From: Stygiolobus caldivivus
GTDB lineage: Archaea; Thermoproteota; Thermoprotei_A; Sulfolobales; Sulfolobaceae
Reading direction: 5' to 3'
Length of the DNA: 64,000 nt
Assembly: GCF_019704315.1 (NCBI RefSeq)
Contig: NZ_AP024597.1
Span: 1,612,001 to 1,676,000, forward strand
Under the pieces are notes generated by a model, which ran no database searches, was not told the origin of the DNA, and saw only the letters and a list, made by a program, of their open reading frames with translations. Positions 54,061-63,426 of this stretch are shown here, in pieces. A program made the position numbers and the translations under genes. Position 1 is the first letter of the stretch. Each line of letters opens with the position of its first letter.

Positions 54061-54960
54061 ATGAGTTTTCAACCATTTGGTTACCCTAACAGCCCTATGG
54101 GATACCCTAATAGCCCTATGGGGTATGCTTCTGGTTCTATGAATATGATGATGTGCATGCAACCCGTAGGGTTGGGCGGAAAACAACAGATGATCCCTAC
54201 TCAATATCCAGTAAACTTACAGTATGTCGCCCAGCAAGTTACTATGTACCTAATGGGACAAGGTTTTCAAGTTTTCCCAATGAATGGACAAAATATGGCC
54301 ATAATCCAAGCACAGCACACAAGTTTATTCGGAGCTCTTACTGGTTCTAATAAGGCTTACACGATAAGGATATGCCAAGGTCCTAATTACGTAATGGTAG
54401 AGACTGGTATGACGGATCTAATTCAAGACTTGTTACCTTTAATAGCTAGCGGAGGTGTTGCAGTACTTTCCGATGAAGAACTCCATAATAAGTTATTAAC
54501 ACTGCTCGGAGGAGGTGCTGCTGCATTTGATGCGTACAATGTAGTTAAAGACCTTATGCAAGAAGACCAGATAATGAACACAGTAATGATGGCTGTAATG
54601 AGCGCACCTCCCCTATATCCTACACAACAGCCTTATGGACAGCCCACTGCCCCTTATTCACAAGGGTATTACCAGCCCCAAGGCTACTATCTACCAGCAC
54701 AGCAGTACCCGCAACAATACTCTCAGCCACAATATACGCAACCACAATATAATATTCAGCAAAACGTTCAACAGAGCCAGTCTAACCAAAAGTGTTGGAA
54801 CTGTGGTGCTTTAGTTCCGTCAGGCTCAAAGTTCTGCCCTAGCTGTGGAGCTTCCCTAATTCCCGTAAAGTGTCCTAAATGTGGATATATTAACCAAGCT
54901 AACGCTAAGTTCTGCTCCAGTTGTGGTACACAACTCACCCAGACAAAGCAGACCTCTTAA
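54061..54960 (+). CDS. Low-complexity P/Q/Y-rich protein with two C-terminal zinc ribbons
   Basis: 299 aa. N-terminal tandem repeat YPNSPMG (twice) encoded by a near-exact 21-nt DNA repeat (54082-54123), a folded domain of about 130 residues (SLFGALTGSNKAYTIRICQG and VETGMTDLIQDLLPLIASGG), a 70-residue Gln/Pro/Tyr stretch, then CWNCG-x15-CPSCG and CPKCG-x15-CSSCG double zinc ribbons. A TATA box TTTTTTATAA (54026-54035) gives a leaderless mRNA. No function known; the disordered stretch suggests a scaffold or condensate-forming protein. The gene sits between ABC membrane parts and the ABC ATPase. Confidence 0.75.
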   Translation: MSFQPFGYPNSPMGYPNSPMGYASGSMNMMMCMQPVGLGGKQQMIPTQYPVNLQYVAQQVTMYLMGQGFQVFPMNGQNMAIIQAQHTSLFGALTGSNKAYTIRICQGPNYVMVETGMTDLIQDLLPLIASGGVAVLSDEELHNKLLTLLGGGAAAFDAYNVVKDLMQEDQIMNTVMMAVMSAPPLYPTQQPYGQPTAPYSQGYYQPQGYYLPAQQYPQQYSQPQYTQPQYNIQQNVQQSQSNQKCWNCGALVPSGSKFCPSCGASLIPVKCPKCGYINQANAKFCSSCGTQLTQTKQTS

Positions 54961-55000
54961 ATGTAAGAGAATTACCCTTTTTAACTGATAATGTGAGATC

Positions 55001-55882
55001 GTGTCTGTGGAAGTAGTCGAAGCTGAAAACCTTACAAAAAGGTATGGTGATACTGAAGTATTACATAAAGTCTCTTTTATAATTGAAGAAAAGAGCATTA
55101 CGGCTCTTTTAGGACCTAATGGTGCAGGGAAATCAACGTTACTCAAGATCGTAGCTGGCCTAATTAACCGTTCCTCTGGCAAGATAGCCGTTTTAGGAGA
55201 AGACCCTTGGAAAAACGAAAAGCTCCCAAGGTACGTCTCTATCCTTCTAGACAAGCCGTATTTACCGCCCTTTATGACTGTATGGGACGTTTTGAAAGAA
55301 GCTAAAAGTGAGTTTGGAGTTGATTACCGGGACGTAGAGGAGATCCTACATACCCTTAACATTACGTCTTTCTTGAAGACCAAGATCAAGGACTTATCTA
55401 CTGGGACTAAACAGAAAGTCCAAGTTGCTTTTTCCCTCCTGAAACTTCCAAAACTAGTTATAGCCGATGAACCTACTGCGAACCTTGACTTGTCAACCAG
55501 GTTTGAAGTATATAATACGTTTGTAAAGTTAGCAAGTGAGGGGAGTGCCATTATAATAGCTTCTCACCTAGCTTCAGAGCTGATCTCGATCTCGACTCAC
55601 CTACTGGGGCTGAATAATGGGATACTGAGGGTCGCTGATAGACTCGATAGGTTAATCAAGAAAAAGGACATGATGGAAGAATTTTACATAGTTGTTGATG
55701 ATGTAATAAGGGCTAAGGAATACCTCCAGAGTTATAACCCAGTCATCATGGGGAACCAGATAAAGGTTAGGGGAGAACTACTGCCCATCGTAAAGGCACT
55801 GTTGGAACATAACGTTAAAATATTCTACATAAGAAATAGCTTATTAGACAAAACGGTTATGAGCGAGCTAGGGTGGGAATGA
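55001..55882 (+). CDS. ABC transporter ATP-binding protein (ABC-2 export type)
   Basis: 293 aa, GTG start, TATA TTTTTAA (54973-54979) 26 nt upstream. Walker A GPNGAGKST (near 39-47), signature LSTGTKQKVQ (near 135), Walker B KLVIADEPTANLD, switch His in IASHLASE. The 70-residue C-terminal extension is common in CcmA/DrrA-like exporters. Likely partner of the membrane proteins at 53053-53999. Confidence 0.9.
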   Translation: MSVEVVEAENLTKRYGDTEVLHKVSFIIEEKSITALLGPNGAGKSTLLKIVAGLINRSSGKIAVLGEDPWKNEKLPRYVSILLDKPYLPPFMTVWDVLKEAKSEFGVDYRDVEEILHTLNITSFLKTKIKDLSTGTKQKVQVAFSLLKLPKLVIADEPTANLDLSTRFEVYNTFVKLASEGSAIIIASHLASELISISTHLLGLNNGILRVADRLDRLIKKKDMMEEFYIVVDDVIRAKEYLQSYNPVIMGNQIKVRGELLPIVKALLEHNVKIFYIRNSLLDKTVMSELGWE

Positions 55883-55935
55883 GTTGTCGTGTGACTAAAG
55901 AGGACTAAAAAATGAGTTATGACTGATAGTACTCG

Positions 55936-56265
55936 TTACACATCTACTTCTATCCACCCGTTATTGTCTCTGACTTGATACGTTTTTAACCCTAACTTTT
56001 CCTTCGGAGCGTCTGGGGCTACATAAGGGGGTTCCAACATATTGCCTGTTCTAAGGTCAAATACTGCGTAGTGACATGGACACCTAACTGTCATTTTCTC
56101 TTCATCTAATTGAGTCAATATACATCGTGCGTGTGTACAAACAGCGTCTATCCCATAAAAAGTGTCGTTTATTTTAGCAATGAATATTACCTTATCTTCT
56201 ACTTTAACTGGTGCAAACTTGGCTTTTTCTAACGCTTTAGAACTGATTGTACGTTTCCAAACCAT
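55936..56265 (-). CDS. Rieske-type ferredoxin
   Basis: 109 aa soluble 2Fe-2S protein. Ligands Cys43/His45 (CTH) and Cys62/His65 (CPCH) are spaced as CxH-x16-CxxH. No membrane helix, so a ferredoxin of the NirD or dioxygenase type rather than a cytochrome bc subunit. Its electron partner is not adjacent. Confidence 0.92.
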   Translation of the reverse strand: MVWKRTISSKALEKAKFAPVKVEDKVIFIAKINDTFYGIDAVCTHARCILTQLDEEKMTVRCPCHYAVFDLRTGNMLEPPYVAPDAPKEKLGLKTYQVRDNNGWIEVDV

Positions 56266-56310
56266 AACAGAACTTATGTATTAAAGTATTAAAAATTAAA
56301 TTTAGCTTTT

Positions 56311-57507
56311 TTAAGTCGTTACAATCCATTTCCTCACCAAGTAGGAAAATAGGAAACCGCCCAAGATCGTAGTTACAATAGCCATGATTATTATTTGAGA
56401 ATATTGATCAGTATCTATAATTCCACTCGTCAGACCTAGAGTAGCGACCACTAACCCAACCTCGCCTCTAGGTAACATGCCCACGGAAGCTATGAGAGAG
56501 CTTTTTACCTTTTTAGTGACGAAGAAAGCTACAGGGAAAATACCAGCTATTTTCCCTATTACAGCTAAAAAGCTCATGAGCAACCCTAATAATAAGTCGT
56601 TAATGTTCAAAAACGTAGTATAAGGGGTTTCCATCCCCACATAGATGAAAAAAACCGGCCCAAAAATCGATAGTAAGGTAGAAGTAAATTGGACAATCCT
56701 CACAGACTTAGCGCTCTCGGCAATTGCTACTCCGGCTACAAAAGAAGCAATAATAGGAGAGAAACCGAGAAGTAACATGATGAGGACAAGGGTAAACAGA
56801 ATTACGAGTGACACATTATTGATCAAATTATCATCTATCCTCCCGATAATTTTCGGGATAAAGAATACTGCTGAAAACAATATAATTAACCAAGCTGCAA
56901 TTATCTCTAATACATTAATAGCCACTTTCCCAACTGACAATGTTTTTAAGGATACTACTTCTAAGATAACCGACAATATAATTAGAGATACTACGTCGTC
57001 AAGTGCTGCGGCTGAAATTACCAACCTCGTAAAATCGTGTTTATATAATTTATACTCCTCTATAATCGATGAAGTCGCGGCTAAACTTGTCGCCGCACTA
57101 GCCGCACCCATAATTGCCGAAACAGCTGTACTATATATTATAGAAAACGTAGCATAGACTAGATACGTAGGGATAACAGCACCTGCTGTAGCTGCGATGA
57201 AACCTGGTAACCCTGATTCCCTGAGCCCTTTGAAGCCGTGTGATAGCCCTGCAGCAAATATTAGGAGTACGACCGAAAAATCAGCAAATAATACCAAGTA
57301 AGAGTTTACTGAGAAGATCGATAGTCCTACCAAATTGTTTATATAGCCGCCTAATGCGTATGGGCTTAAAGCTATTCCGACAAATATTTCCGCTATTATT
57401 ATAGGCAGGTAAAAACGCTGACTAACAAGTCTGCCCATCTGCGCGAAGGTAAGCAACGTAAATAGCTCTAGTAGTGTCAGATATACAACGTCACTAGATT
57501 CTACCAT
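56311..57507 (-). CDS. CPA2-family Na+/H+ antiporter
   Basis: 398 aa, 12 to 13 membrane helices. The helix 5 block VISAAALDDVVSLIILSVIL contains the Asp-Asp pair used for cation exchange (NapA/KefB type). Helix 10 has a Lys in VIGKIAGIFPVAF, consistent with electrogenic exchange. No C-terminal regulatory domain. Helps pH or salt balance of an acidophile. Confidence 0.9.
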   Translation of the reverse strand: MVESSDVVYLTLLELFTLLTFAQMGRLVSQRFYLPIIIAEIFVGIALSPYALGGYINNLVGLSIFSVNSYLVLFADFSVVLLIFAAGLSHGFKGLRESGLPGFIAATAGAVIPTYLVYATFSIIYSTAVSAIMGAASAATSLAATSSIIEEYKLYKHDFTRLVISAAALDDVVSLIILSVILEVVSLKTLSVGKVAINVLEIIAAWLIILFSAVFFIPKIIGRIDDNLINNVSLVILFTLVLIMLLLGFSPIIASFVAGVAIAESAKSVRIVQFTSTLLSIFGPVFFIYVGMETPYTTFLNINDLLLGLLMSFLAVIGKIAGIFPVAFFVTKKVKSSLIASVGMLPRGEVGLVVATLGLTSGIIDTDQYSQIIIMAIVTTILGGFLFSYLVRKWIVTT

Positions 57508-57562
57508 AACCTCACTATATTACGATCACTAGATTTATTTTTAATGCTCTCAAATAAACTCT

Positions 57563-58528
57563 ATGGCACTGTTAAGAAGAGGAGAAAAGAAGATCTTCCA
57601 TATAGATTCACTAAACCAGCACATGAGAGAAGTCATAAAGACTGTTATGGACGTGAACCTGAACGATGTAGTGAGATATTATGGGCTGAGATACCTTTCG
57701 CCAAAAATCGGAGAACCTATATTTATCCCCTACGGAAGGTTAGACGGAAATTTCAGAAAATTCGAAGACGCGTTTGATAAGCTATACGAGGAAATCGAAA
57801 AAGTAAAGGAGGAAGGGTTAAGACAATACTCTGAATGGTACCCTAACTCTATGTTTCTAAATCATTACAGAATTGTTTTCTATTCTTATACCGATCAAGA
57901 TGACGGAGTATTATACGGAATAGGGGCTGAACCCTTAGCGGTTACACCGACTACATCATACCCTATAGATAAAATTCAGGACGGTGATGTAGTAGTAGGG
58001 ATGCAATTATTTAATATCGCCTTAATGAAAGGCCTGAAACTTAAGTTTTACGACCTAATTCGGGACAGAAGGGAAGAGATCATAGAAGCTTATAACTGGC
58101 TATACACACAATTCCACGCCAAGTATGATACCAAGGATAAGGTGTTCCTCACTGATATTGCTACTTATTATATGAAGCGGTTTTTCGGAGTCATCGATAA
58201 CTTGGCTAAGAATACAGAGTTTGCAACAGAACTAAAGGGTAAAAGAGCAATAGTGCCTATAGTAGAAAGCAGAGCTAAAAAAGACGGACCTATAAAAGAA
58301 GTCATGGAAAAAGAGTTTTATGATTACATAGACCAAGGGAACTATTACAAAGTAGAGGCAATCCCCGCTATCTATAATCGTGAATTCGTAGGTAAACTGC
58401 TGAAGGCTATAATGAACGGTTTTGATGAAATTCTATTACTCTCCGAGAAGAAGATACAGATCCCGGAAGAATTGAAGGAACTAAAGGTCACGGACCAGGG
58501 AGAAAGGTTTGTACTACTCAGCAAATGA
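57563..58528 (+). CDS. Conserved hypothetical protein
   Basis: 321 aa, soluble, mixed alpha/beta, acidic and Lys-rich. Not recognised. RYYGLRYLSPKIGEPIFIPY and GIGAEPLAVTPTTSYPIDK are distinctive. No signal peptide, no metal or nucleotide motif. TTTATTTTTA (57533-57542) is about 26 nt before the ATG. Confidence 0.7.
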   Translation: MALLRRGEKKIFHIDSLNQHMREVIKTVMDVNLNDVVRYYGLRYLSPKIGEPIFIPYGRLDGNFRKFEDAFDKLYEEIEKVKEEGLRQYSEWYPNSMFLNHYRIVFYSYTDQDDGVLYGIGAEPLAVTPTTSYPIDKIQDGDVVVGMQLFNIALMKGLKLKFYDLIRDRREEIIEAYNWLYTQFHAKYDTKDKVFLTDIATYYMKRFFGVIDNLAKNTEFATELKGKRAIVPIVESRAKKDGPIKEVMEKEFYDYIDQGNYYKVEAIPAIYNREFVGKLLKAIMNGFDEILLLSEKKIQIPEELKELKVTDQGERFVLLSK

Positions 58529-58837
58529 CTTCTCCCTTTTTTCCTAAAATAGGGGTTAGGGTACGTAAACCTCGTCAAGGGGATGGCTCCCTTACTTATA
58601 TGCGACTTTGTTGAGGCATTTTTACCAGTGTCAGCCGACCCACTCCGCAGCTCAATTGAGGGCCTAGTAGGAATGAGGGAAGGTGTATCTTCATCATCTC
58701 TCCTTCACGGGATCCAGAGGCTTTCTGTAATGAATTCCAGAGTAGGCTTCTGATCCTAACTACACTCCACCAAATGTAGTCCCAAAACATGGTGGGAAAG
58801 GTGAGCCCTCTGAGAGAGAATCCCGATCAGGAGAAAG
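58529..58837. other. GC-richer gene-free stretch
   Basis: Roughly half G+C, clearly above its neighbours. No tRNA, no full C/D box. On the minus strand ATGATGA occurs once (about 58694-58700) without a D box, and a 64-codon frame reads FWDYIWWSVVRIRSLLWNS and further. It may be a structured RNA or a decayed element; nothing firm. Confidence 0.35.
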
Positions 58838-59749
58838 TTAGTTTTTGTCCTTGTACCACAAGAACATAGGCGAAATCAAAGATAGGAACAGCAGGTATAT
58901 TGGCAGGTGGTCATAGAATATGGAGAGTACATAACCAATAACTGTCGGAGATAGTTTGATCATGTTCGTAGACCCTAGTATCGAGAGACCGGAAAGTGCC
59001 ACTGAGTAAGCTAAGGTATAGGGGACTATGATAAAGACAGAAGGATCTGAGTAATACTCTGCAAAAGGGATTGCCATTATTATTGAAATTACTAAACTCA
59101 AAGTACACAGAGAGATAATACTAGGTAATATCATATCGACTCCTAACCTGTTGATAACTAGGTAGTACTTTCTTGGAAAAGGCGAGAAGACCTTATAGGT
59201 AGCAAATGAAGATAAACTAAAGCTCAATACCATGAGAAACATAGTCATGAATTGTCCGTAAGGTATGGAGTGGTAATTTACGCTTTGCCTCAAAACTGAA
59301 GACGAGTTTAGGATAACTTCGTTCCCGTCAACGACTATTTCTGTAATATTACCTGAACTAATTACCTCATCAGCGTAGGTGCTATAATAGAACGTTGATG
59401 AGTCCGATAAAGTCTTTACTTCAATTTCTTTATGTATTGACGTAAAATTTATTTTTAATACGCCATCGTATTTAGGAGGGTGAGAAATAATAATACAAAA
59501 AAACCCGTTTGTCGAATTGACCTTAATATTGTTAACTGACACCTCTACGGGTACACCTTGACCCTTATAATTAAATACATAACCGTACACATGTATAGTA
59601 CCGCCTAAAACATAATACCCGCCTACAATATCCACAATATGGGGTCTGAATGCAAAAACTAATAACGAAATTATAATGGTTATGAGAAAGATAGAGTAGG
59701 GGAACTGGTGTTTAAAAACCATTCTCAAGGAATAGGAGAGCTTCATCAA
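58838..59749 (-). CDS. ABC-2-type permease with extracellular beta domain
   Basis: 303 aa. One N-terminal helix (15-35), then an extracellular domain of about 100 residues starting YYVLGGTIHVYGYVFNYKGQ, like a carboxypeptidase regulatory-like beta sandwich, then five helices (about 163-295). It overlaps the ATPase gene upstream by 38 nt. Exporter of unknown substrate; the inserted domain may hold surface proteins or peptides. Confidence 0.65.
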   Translation of the reverse strand: MMKLSYSLRMVFKHQFPYSIFLITIIISLLVFAFRPHIVDIVGGYYVLGGTIHVYGYVFNYKGQGVPVEVSVNNIKVNSTNGFFCIIISHPPKYDGVLKINFTSIHKEIEVKTLSDSSTFYYSTYADEVISSGNITEIVVDGNEVILNSSSVLRQSVNYHSIPYGQFMTMFLMVLSFSLSSFATYKVFSPFPRKYYLVINRLGVDMILPSIISLCTLSLVISIIMAIPFAEYYSDPSVFIIVPYTLAYSVALSGLSILGSTNMIKLSPTVIGYVLSIFYDHLPIYLLFLSLISPMFLWYKDKN

Positions 59750-60395
59750 TATCTACCTCTCTTGTCTCAAACTTGTGCTTTCCTCTAAATCTCATTTCAA
59801 GTGTGTCGTCTGCTATGTTCTCTAGGTAATATTGGTACTTATTCCCGCCATCTTGTATAACTTTTATGACTTTAAACTTTAGTCCTTTTTTCCCGGTAAC
59901 ATGTACGATTTTACCCCTGCTCAGGACGATAAAAAAGTCTACTAGGTCGTAGATTGTACTGGGTTTATGACTAGTTAATATTACTCCACCCCTAAATTCC
60001 TTAACCTCATTTTCCATCCCTACGAACTCATCAACCAGCAGGTAGTCGGGGTCTTTTACCAGTTGTAGTCTAAAGGCGAGCTTCTTTAGCTCGATATAGG
60101 ATAAATCCTTAATTTTCCTGTTATCATCACTTTTTTCTCCTGCAAACCCGAGGACCTCTCTTACAGTATAGTTAGGAGGAAATAAGGGTACTTGAGGTAC
60201 ATAGTCTACCTTTCCGTCAATTAATACTCTCCCTGAAGAAGGCCTTCTTAAACCGGCTATGATTTCGGATAAGAGCGTTTTACCGGATCCGTGATACCCT
60301 ACAATTCCGACCTTTTCACCCTTAACTACAGCTAGAGATATATCATGGAGGACTTTAACACCGTGTATTATTAAGTCTACGTCCTTGAGTTCCAC
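59712..60395 (-). CDS. ABC transporter ATP-binding protein, compact
   Basis: 227 aa. Walker A GYHGSGKT (33-40), Walker B YLLVDEFVG, switch His in LTSHKPS. The signature LSGGQ is replaced by IKDLSYIELKKLAF, and Walker B has F instead of P after DE. Wzt/TagH-like start (DVDLIIHGVKVLHDISL). Forms an exporter with the 303-aa permease. Confidence 0.8.
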   Translation of the reverse strand: MELKDVDLIIHGVKVLHDISLAVVKGEKVGIVGYHGSGKTLLSEIIAGLRRPSSGRVLIDGKVDYVPQVPLFPPNYTVREVLGFAGEKSDDNRKIKDLSYIELKKLAFRLQLVKDPDYLLVDEFVGMENEVKEFRGGVILTSHKPSTIYDLVDFFIVLSRGKIVHVTGKKGLKFKVIKVIQDGGNKYQYYLENIADDTLEMRFRGKHKFETREVDIDEALLFLENGF

Positions 60396-60472
60396 GTATA
60401 AACGTTAGAATAGATACCAAAAAATTTTGTCAAAGACTGTGAAAAATGGCTCATAAGCTGTTTAAGATACTG

Positions 60473-61336
60473 TTACCTATTAGACCTCTTATAGACTTCT
60501 AGTACTGATACGTAATCACTTTCACCGTAGCCCAAGGCTTCAACCATCCTATATAGCTGTAATGCTATGGAAGATAACGGGTTAACTACCTTTACATTCT
60601 GCGTTTCTTTATTTATTATTTCGAGGTCTTTTCTCATGTGTTTTACAGCAAACTGGGTCGAATAATCATTATTTATCATCTTCGGTACTTTCAGCTCCGA
60701 CGTGGGAGACTTAGCACTACCGTATAGTGCTAGGACTTTATGGACGTCTTCTGGTTTCAGACCTGACTTTACCCCGAAATTATAAGCTTCTGCTAAAGCA
60801 GCGACGTATACTCCTACCATTAAGTTGTTTACGAGCTTTGCATATAAGCCCATTCCGTTCCCTCCCATATATAGTATAGTAGAAGCTGTCTCTGACAAGA
60901 TGTTTTTAACATCTTCTACTTTTTCCTCAGGTCCGCCTAGTAGTACTGTTAGTTTCTTTTGCTCAGCAAATATTGAAGTGCCAATTACAGGTGCGTCATA
61001 CATGTAGCCACCGTTCTCTGATACTTTTTTAGCTATGTTAATAGACACTGAGGGGGAAATGGTTGACATATCGATTATTACTTTTCCCTTTGTGTAGGGT
61101 ACTAAGGGAGTCAGGAAGTTACTAACTGCTTCATCATCAGCAAGCATTGTAATTAAGACGTCGACTTCTTTGATTAGTTGAGTAGGGTCTTTGACGTATT
61201 TTACATTGTATTCTTTGCTAAATTGTACTGTTTTATTCTCCGTTCTATTATATACTACGTCTAACTTACCGGCCTTTACCAAGTTCGCACCTATCCTATA
61301 ACCCATTATACCTAGTCCAGCTAAACCTATTTTCAT
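60473..61336 (-). CDS. Beta-hydroxyacid dehydrogenase (3-hydroxyisobutyrate dehydrogenase-like)
   Basis: 287 aa. NAD(P) loop GLAGLGIMGYRIGANLVKAG at the start, substrate motif DAPVIGTSIFAEQ (normally DAPVSGG), catalytic Lys in GLYAKLVNNLMVG (near 168). The altered DAPVIGT, without the Ser-Gly-Gly, suggests a substrate other than 3-hydroxyisobutyrate, for example succinic semialdehyde or glyoxylate type. Single gene. Confidence 0.88.
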   Translation of the reverse strand: MKIGLAGLGIMGYRIGANLVKAGKLDVVYNRTENKTVQFSKEYNVKYVKDPTQLIKEVDVLITMLADDEAVSNFLTPLVPYTKGKVIIDMSTISPSVSINIAKKVSENGGYMYDAPVIGTSIFAEQKKLTVLLGGPEEKVEDVKNILSETASTILYMGGNGMGLYAKLVNNLMVGVYVAALAEAYNFGVKSGLKPEDVHKVLALYGSAKSPTSELKVPKMINNDYSTQFAVKHMRKDLEIINKETQNVKVVNPLSSIALQLYRMVEALGYGESDYVSVLEVYKRSNR

Positions 61337-61549
61337 TTAGTAATTCGACAACCAACGAATGAATAAAAAGTTTACCTAGGTAAGACTTTAGGATTTTTCA
61401 AACGGGGCATTTCATTAATTTTGACTTAATCTATAATGTAAAATTACGGACTGCAAATGAAAAGTTTTTATTGACTTTTGATAATTTATATTAAGTTATA
61501 AGAATAACAAATAAACAACTTTTTATTTAAACAACTTTTCAATTTTTTT

Positions 61550-62722
61550 ATGCCAAGTAATTACGTCCATTCTACCATAGCCTCAACACTGGCATGGGCT
61601 GGAAACATTTACGACCTACTGTTACTTACATATGTGTATTCCTTCCTAGAGAAAGAGTACGGAATAGACTTTTTCGAATTTACAATTCTGTTTGCCCTAG
61701 GTTTGATAGGGAGGGTAATTGGCGGGACATATTTCGGCAAAATAGCTGATAAAATAGGTAGGAAACCGGTACTAGCTATAGGTACAGCTGGGTATTCCTT
61801 ATTCCAGCTTTTGTTGGCTTTCGCTCCCGATGTAGAAGTCCTTTACGCTTCGAGGCTACTTGAAGGGATATTTATGGGCGCTCAATGGACCGCAGGGACT
61901 GTACTAGCCTATGAAAATGCACCTTATAACTTGAAGGGCATTGTTACCGGCATTGTCCAGTCTGGTTACGGAATAGGATATGCGTTTACCGGAATTACAT
62001 ACATATTCTTGGGCAGTGATCCTAGGCTCTTCTTAGTTACCGGGAGTTTACCGCTGATCTTAGTACCTTATATGAAATTGATAAATGAAAGTAAAGTTTC
62101 AGCTCACACAGCCCACTTTGGAATAAGGCTAAAAGACTACTTACCAATCCTTTTGAAAGCAACAGCCGGGATGGTAGGAATGTTCTTAGCTTATTTCGCT
62201 GTATTCGGGAACTACACGGTTATAGCGAATGAGTATCTTGACCTAAAACCTTACACTTTAGGCATTTTAATGACAGTTGCAAATCTGGGACTAGCGTTGT
62301 CTTTTATTCTATTTGGTAGGTTAGCTGATAGATTCGATAAGAAAAAATTAATATATATAGGTGTTGCAGGTTTACTTTTGTCATTACCATTGGCTGTACC
62401 ATTACTCAGACTCCCTCCTATACTCCCAATGGCCGGGGTAGTAATCTATGCCTTTTCAACCGGCTTTTGGCCCTTAATGCCCTTGTTACTTGCAGATGCT
62501 GTCCCCACGGAAGTAAGGGGGTTCTTATCCGGGTTTGCTTATAATATTGGCGGTATGGTAGGAGGGTTCGGAAACATCATACTGGGTATCATAGAACAAT
62601 TTTTCGGTGTCGATTCTCTTGTAAAAGCTATAGACATAACAGGTTTATTTGCAATATCTGTAGTATTAGTAAGTGTTATAACATGGCCTAAGAGTAAGGG
62701 GAATGTAGTTCTCTTGGAGTGA
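61550..62722 (+). CDS. MFS transporter, paralog of the 11097-12254 carrier
   Basis: 390 aa, 12 helices. STLAWAGNIYDLLLLTYVYS, GKIADKIGRKPVLAIGTAGY and GIFMGAQWTAGTVLAYENAP align with the first carrier without gaps, at some 45-50% identity by eye. Proton-linked uptake of an organic acid or sugar is likely. CTTTTTATTTAAA (61519-61531) is the TATA box, about 26 nt upstream, so leaderless. Confidence 0.88.
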   Translation: MPSNYVHSTIASTLAWAGNIYDLLLLTYVYSFLEKEYGIDFFEFTILFALGLIGRVIGGTYFGKIADKIGRKPVLAIGTAGYSLFQLLLAFAPDVEVLYASRLLEGIFMGAQWTAGTVLAYENAPYNLKGIVTGIVQSGYGIGYAFTGITYIFLGSDPRLFLVTGSLPLILVPYMKLINESKVSAHTAHFGIRLKDYLPILLKATAGMVGMFLAYFAVFGNYTVIANEYLDLKPYTLGILMTVANLGLALSFILFGRLADRFDKKKLIYIGVAGLLLSLPLAVPLLRLPPILPMAGVVIYAFSTGFWPLMPLLLADAVPTEVRGFLSGFAYNIGGMVGGFGNIILGIIEQFFGVDSLVKAIDITGLFAISVVLVSVITWPKSKGNVVLLE

Positions 62723-62788
62723 TAACGAATAAAGAAGAAAAAGGCTTAATATTTTAAAAAATAAAGAAGTAATTAAAATTTTATTGAT

Positions 62789-63097
62789 TTATTTTTTCTT
62801 TAATTTCTCTATTATTTCTTCGGTCTTTTTGATATAAGTATCTAGTGCAGTCTTTATATCCTTCAAGCTCATTTTAGTCTGGTTTTCCTTTAACTTATCC
62901 AGTTTCCCTAAAACTTCCTTTACTTCTTTTTCTAAGTCGTCTACTTTTTTACCTTCCTTCTTAGCTTTGGCTAACTCAGAATTCAGGCTATTATGTATGG
63001 AAGAAGTCACTTTCGTAATGTCTTTCACTATAGTCTCTTTTTCATTGTAAGTCTTAGATTTAACCTCCTCTAATAGTTTCTTTAATTCCTCTAACAT
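62789..63097 (-). CDS. Small coiled-coil protein
   Basis: 102 aa, about 30% Lys and nearly as much Glu; heptads run through the whole length (LEELKKLLEEVKSKTYNEKE). No known family recognised; may be DNA- or membrane-associated. TTAAAACTTTT on the minus strand (63124-63134) is a plausible promoter. Confidence 0.6.
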   Translation of the reverse strand: MLEELKKLLEEVKSKTYNEKETIVKDITKVTSSIHNSLNSELAKAKKEGKKVDDLEKEVKEVLGKLDKLKENQTKMSLKDIKTALDTYIKKTEEIIEKLKKK

Positions 63098-63321
63098 CCT
63101 TTCTGAATACTACTTGTATGCAAAAGTTTTAAGGTTTTTCACTTTAGTTACGAATAGCCTTCTCGTAACCATGACCAGAATATTTCCATAAGATAATACG
63201 ACCAACATCACAATAAAAACCCTATAAACTCGCATTGAACACAACCTCAATTAGACAGGCTACAAAAACTTTCCGATGGGCCCACCACCTTATATACTCT
63301 AGACTAAGTAAGGTGTTACTC

Positions 63322-63426
63322 ATGAGCCTCATTGAACACCTAAAACTGAGGAGAATAAGGAAATCGATACGGAATGCCTACATACATTACCCTTCTAGCC
63401 TAGAGATAAAGAAACCTTCTGTATAA
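63322..63426 (+). CDS. Possible 34-residue basic protein
   Basis: ATG 63322 is preceded by GGTG (63312-63315) at ribosome-binding distance and by TTATATAC (63290-63297) 26 nt upstream, which is better support than chance. The product begins MSLIEHLKLRRIRKSIRN and is strongly basic. Its end overlaps the NSUN gene by 40 nt. Homologs not known to me. Confidence 0.4.
   Translation: MSLIEHLKLRRIRKSIRNAYIHYPSSLEIKKPSV

Noticed and set aside
58596-58790. 64-codon minus-strand frame in the GC-rich gap
   Set aside because: It has no start context, and tryptophan- and serine-rich content is typical of a chance frame in GC-rich DNA.
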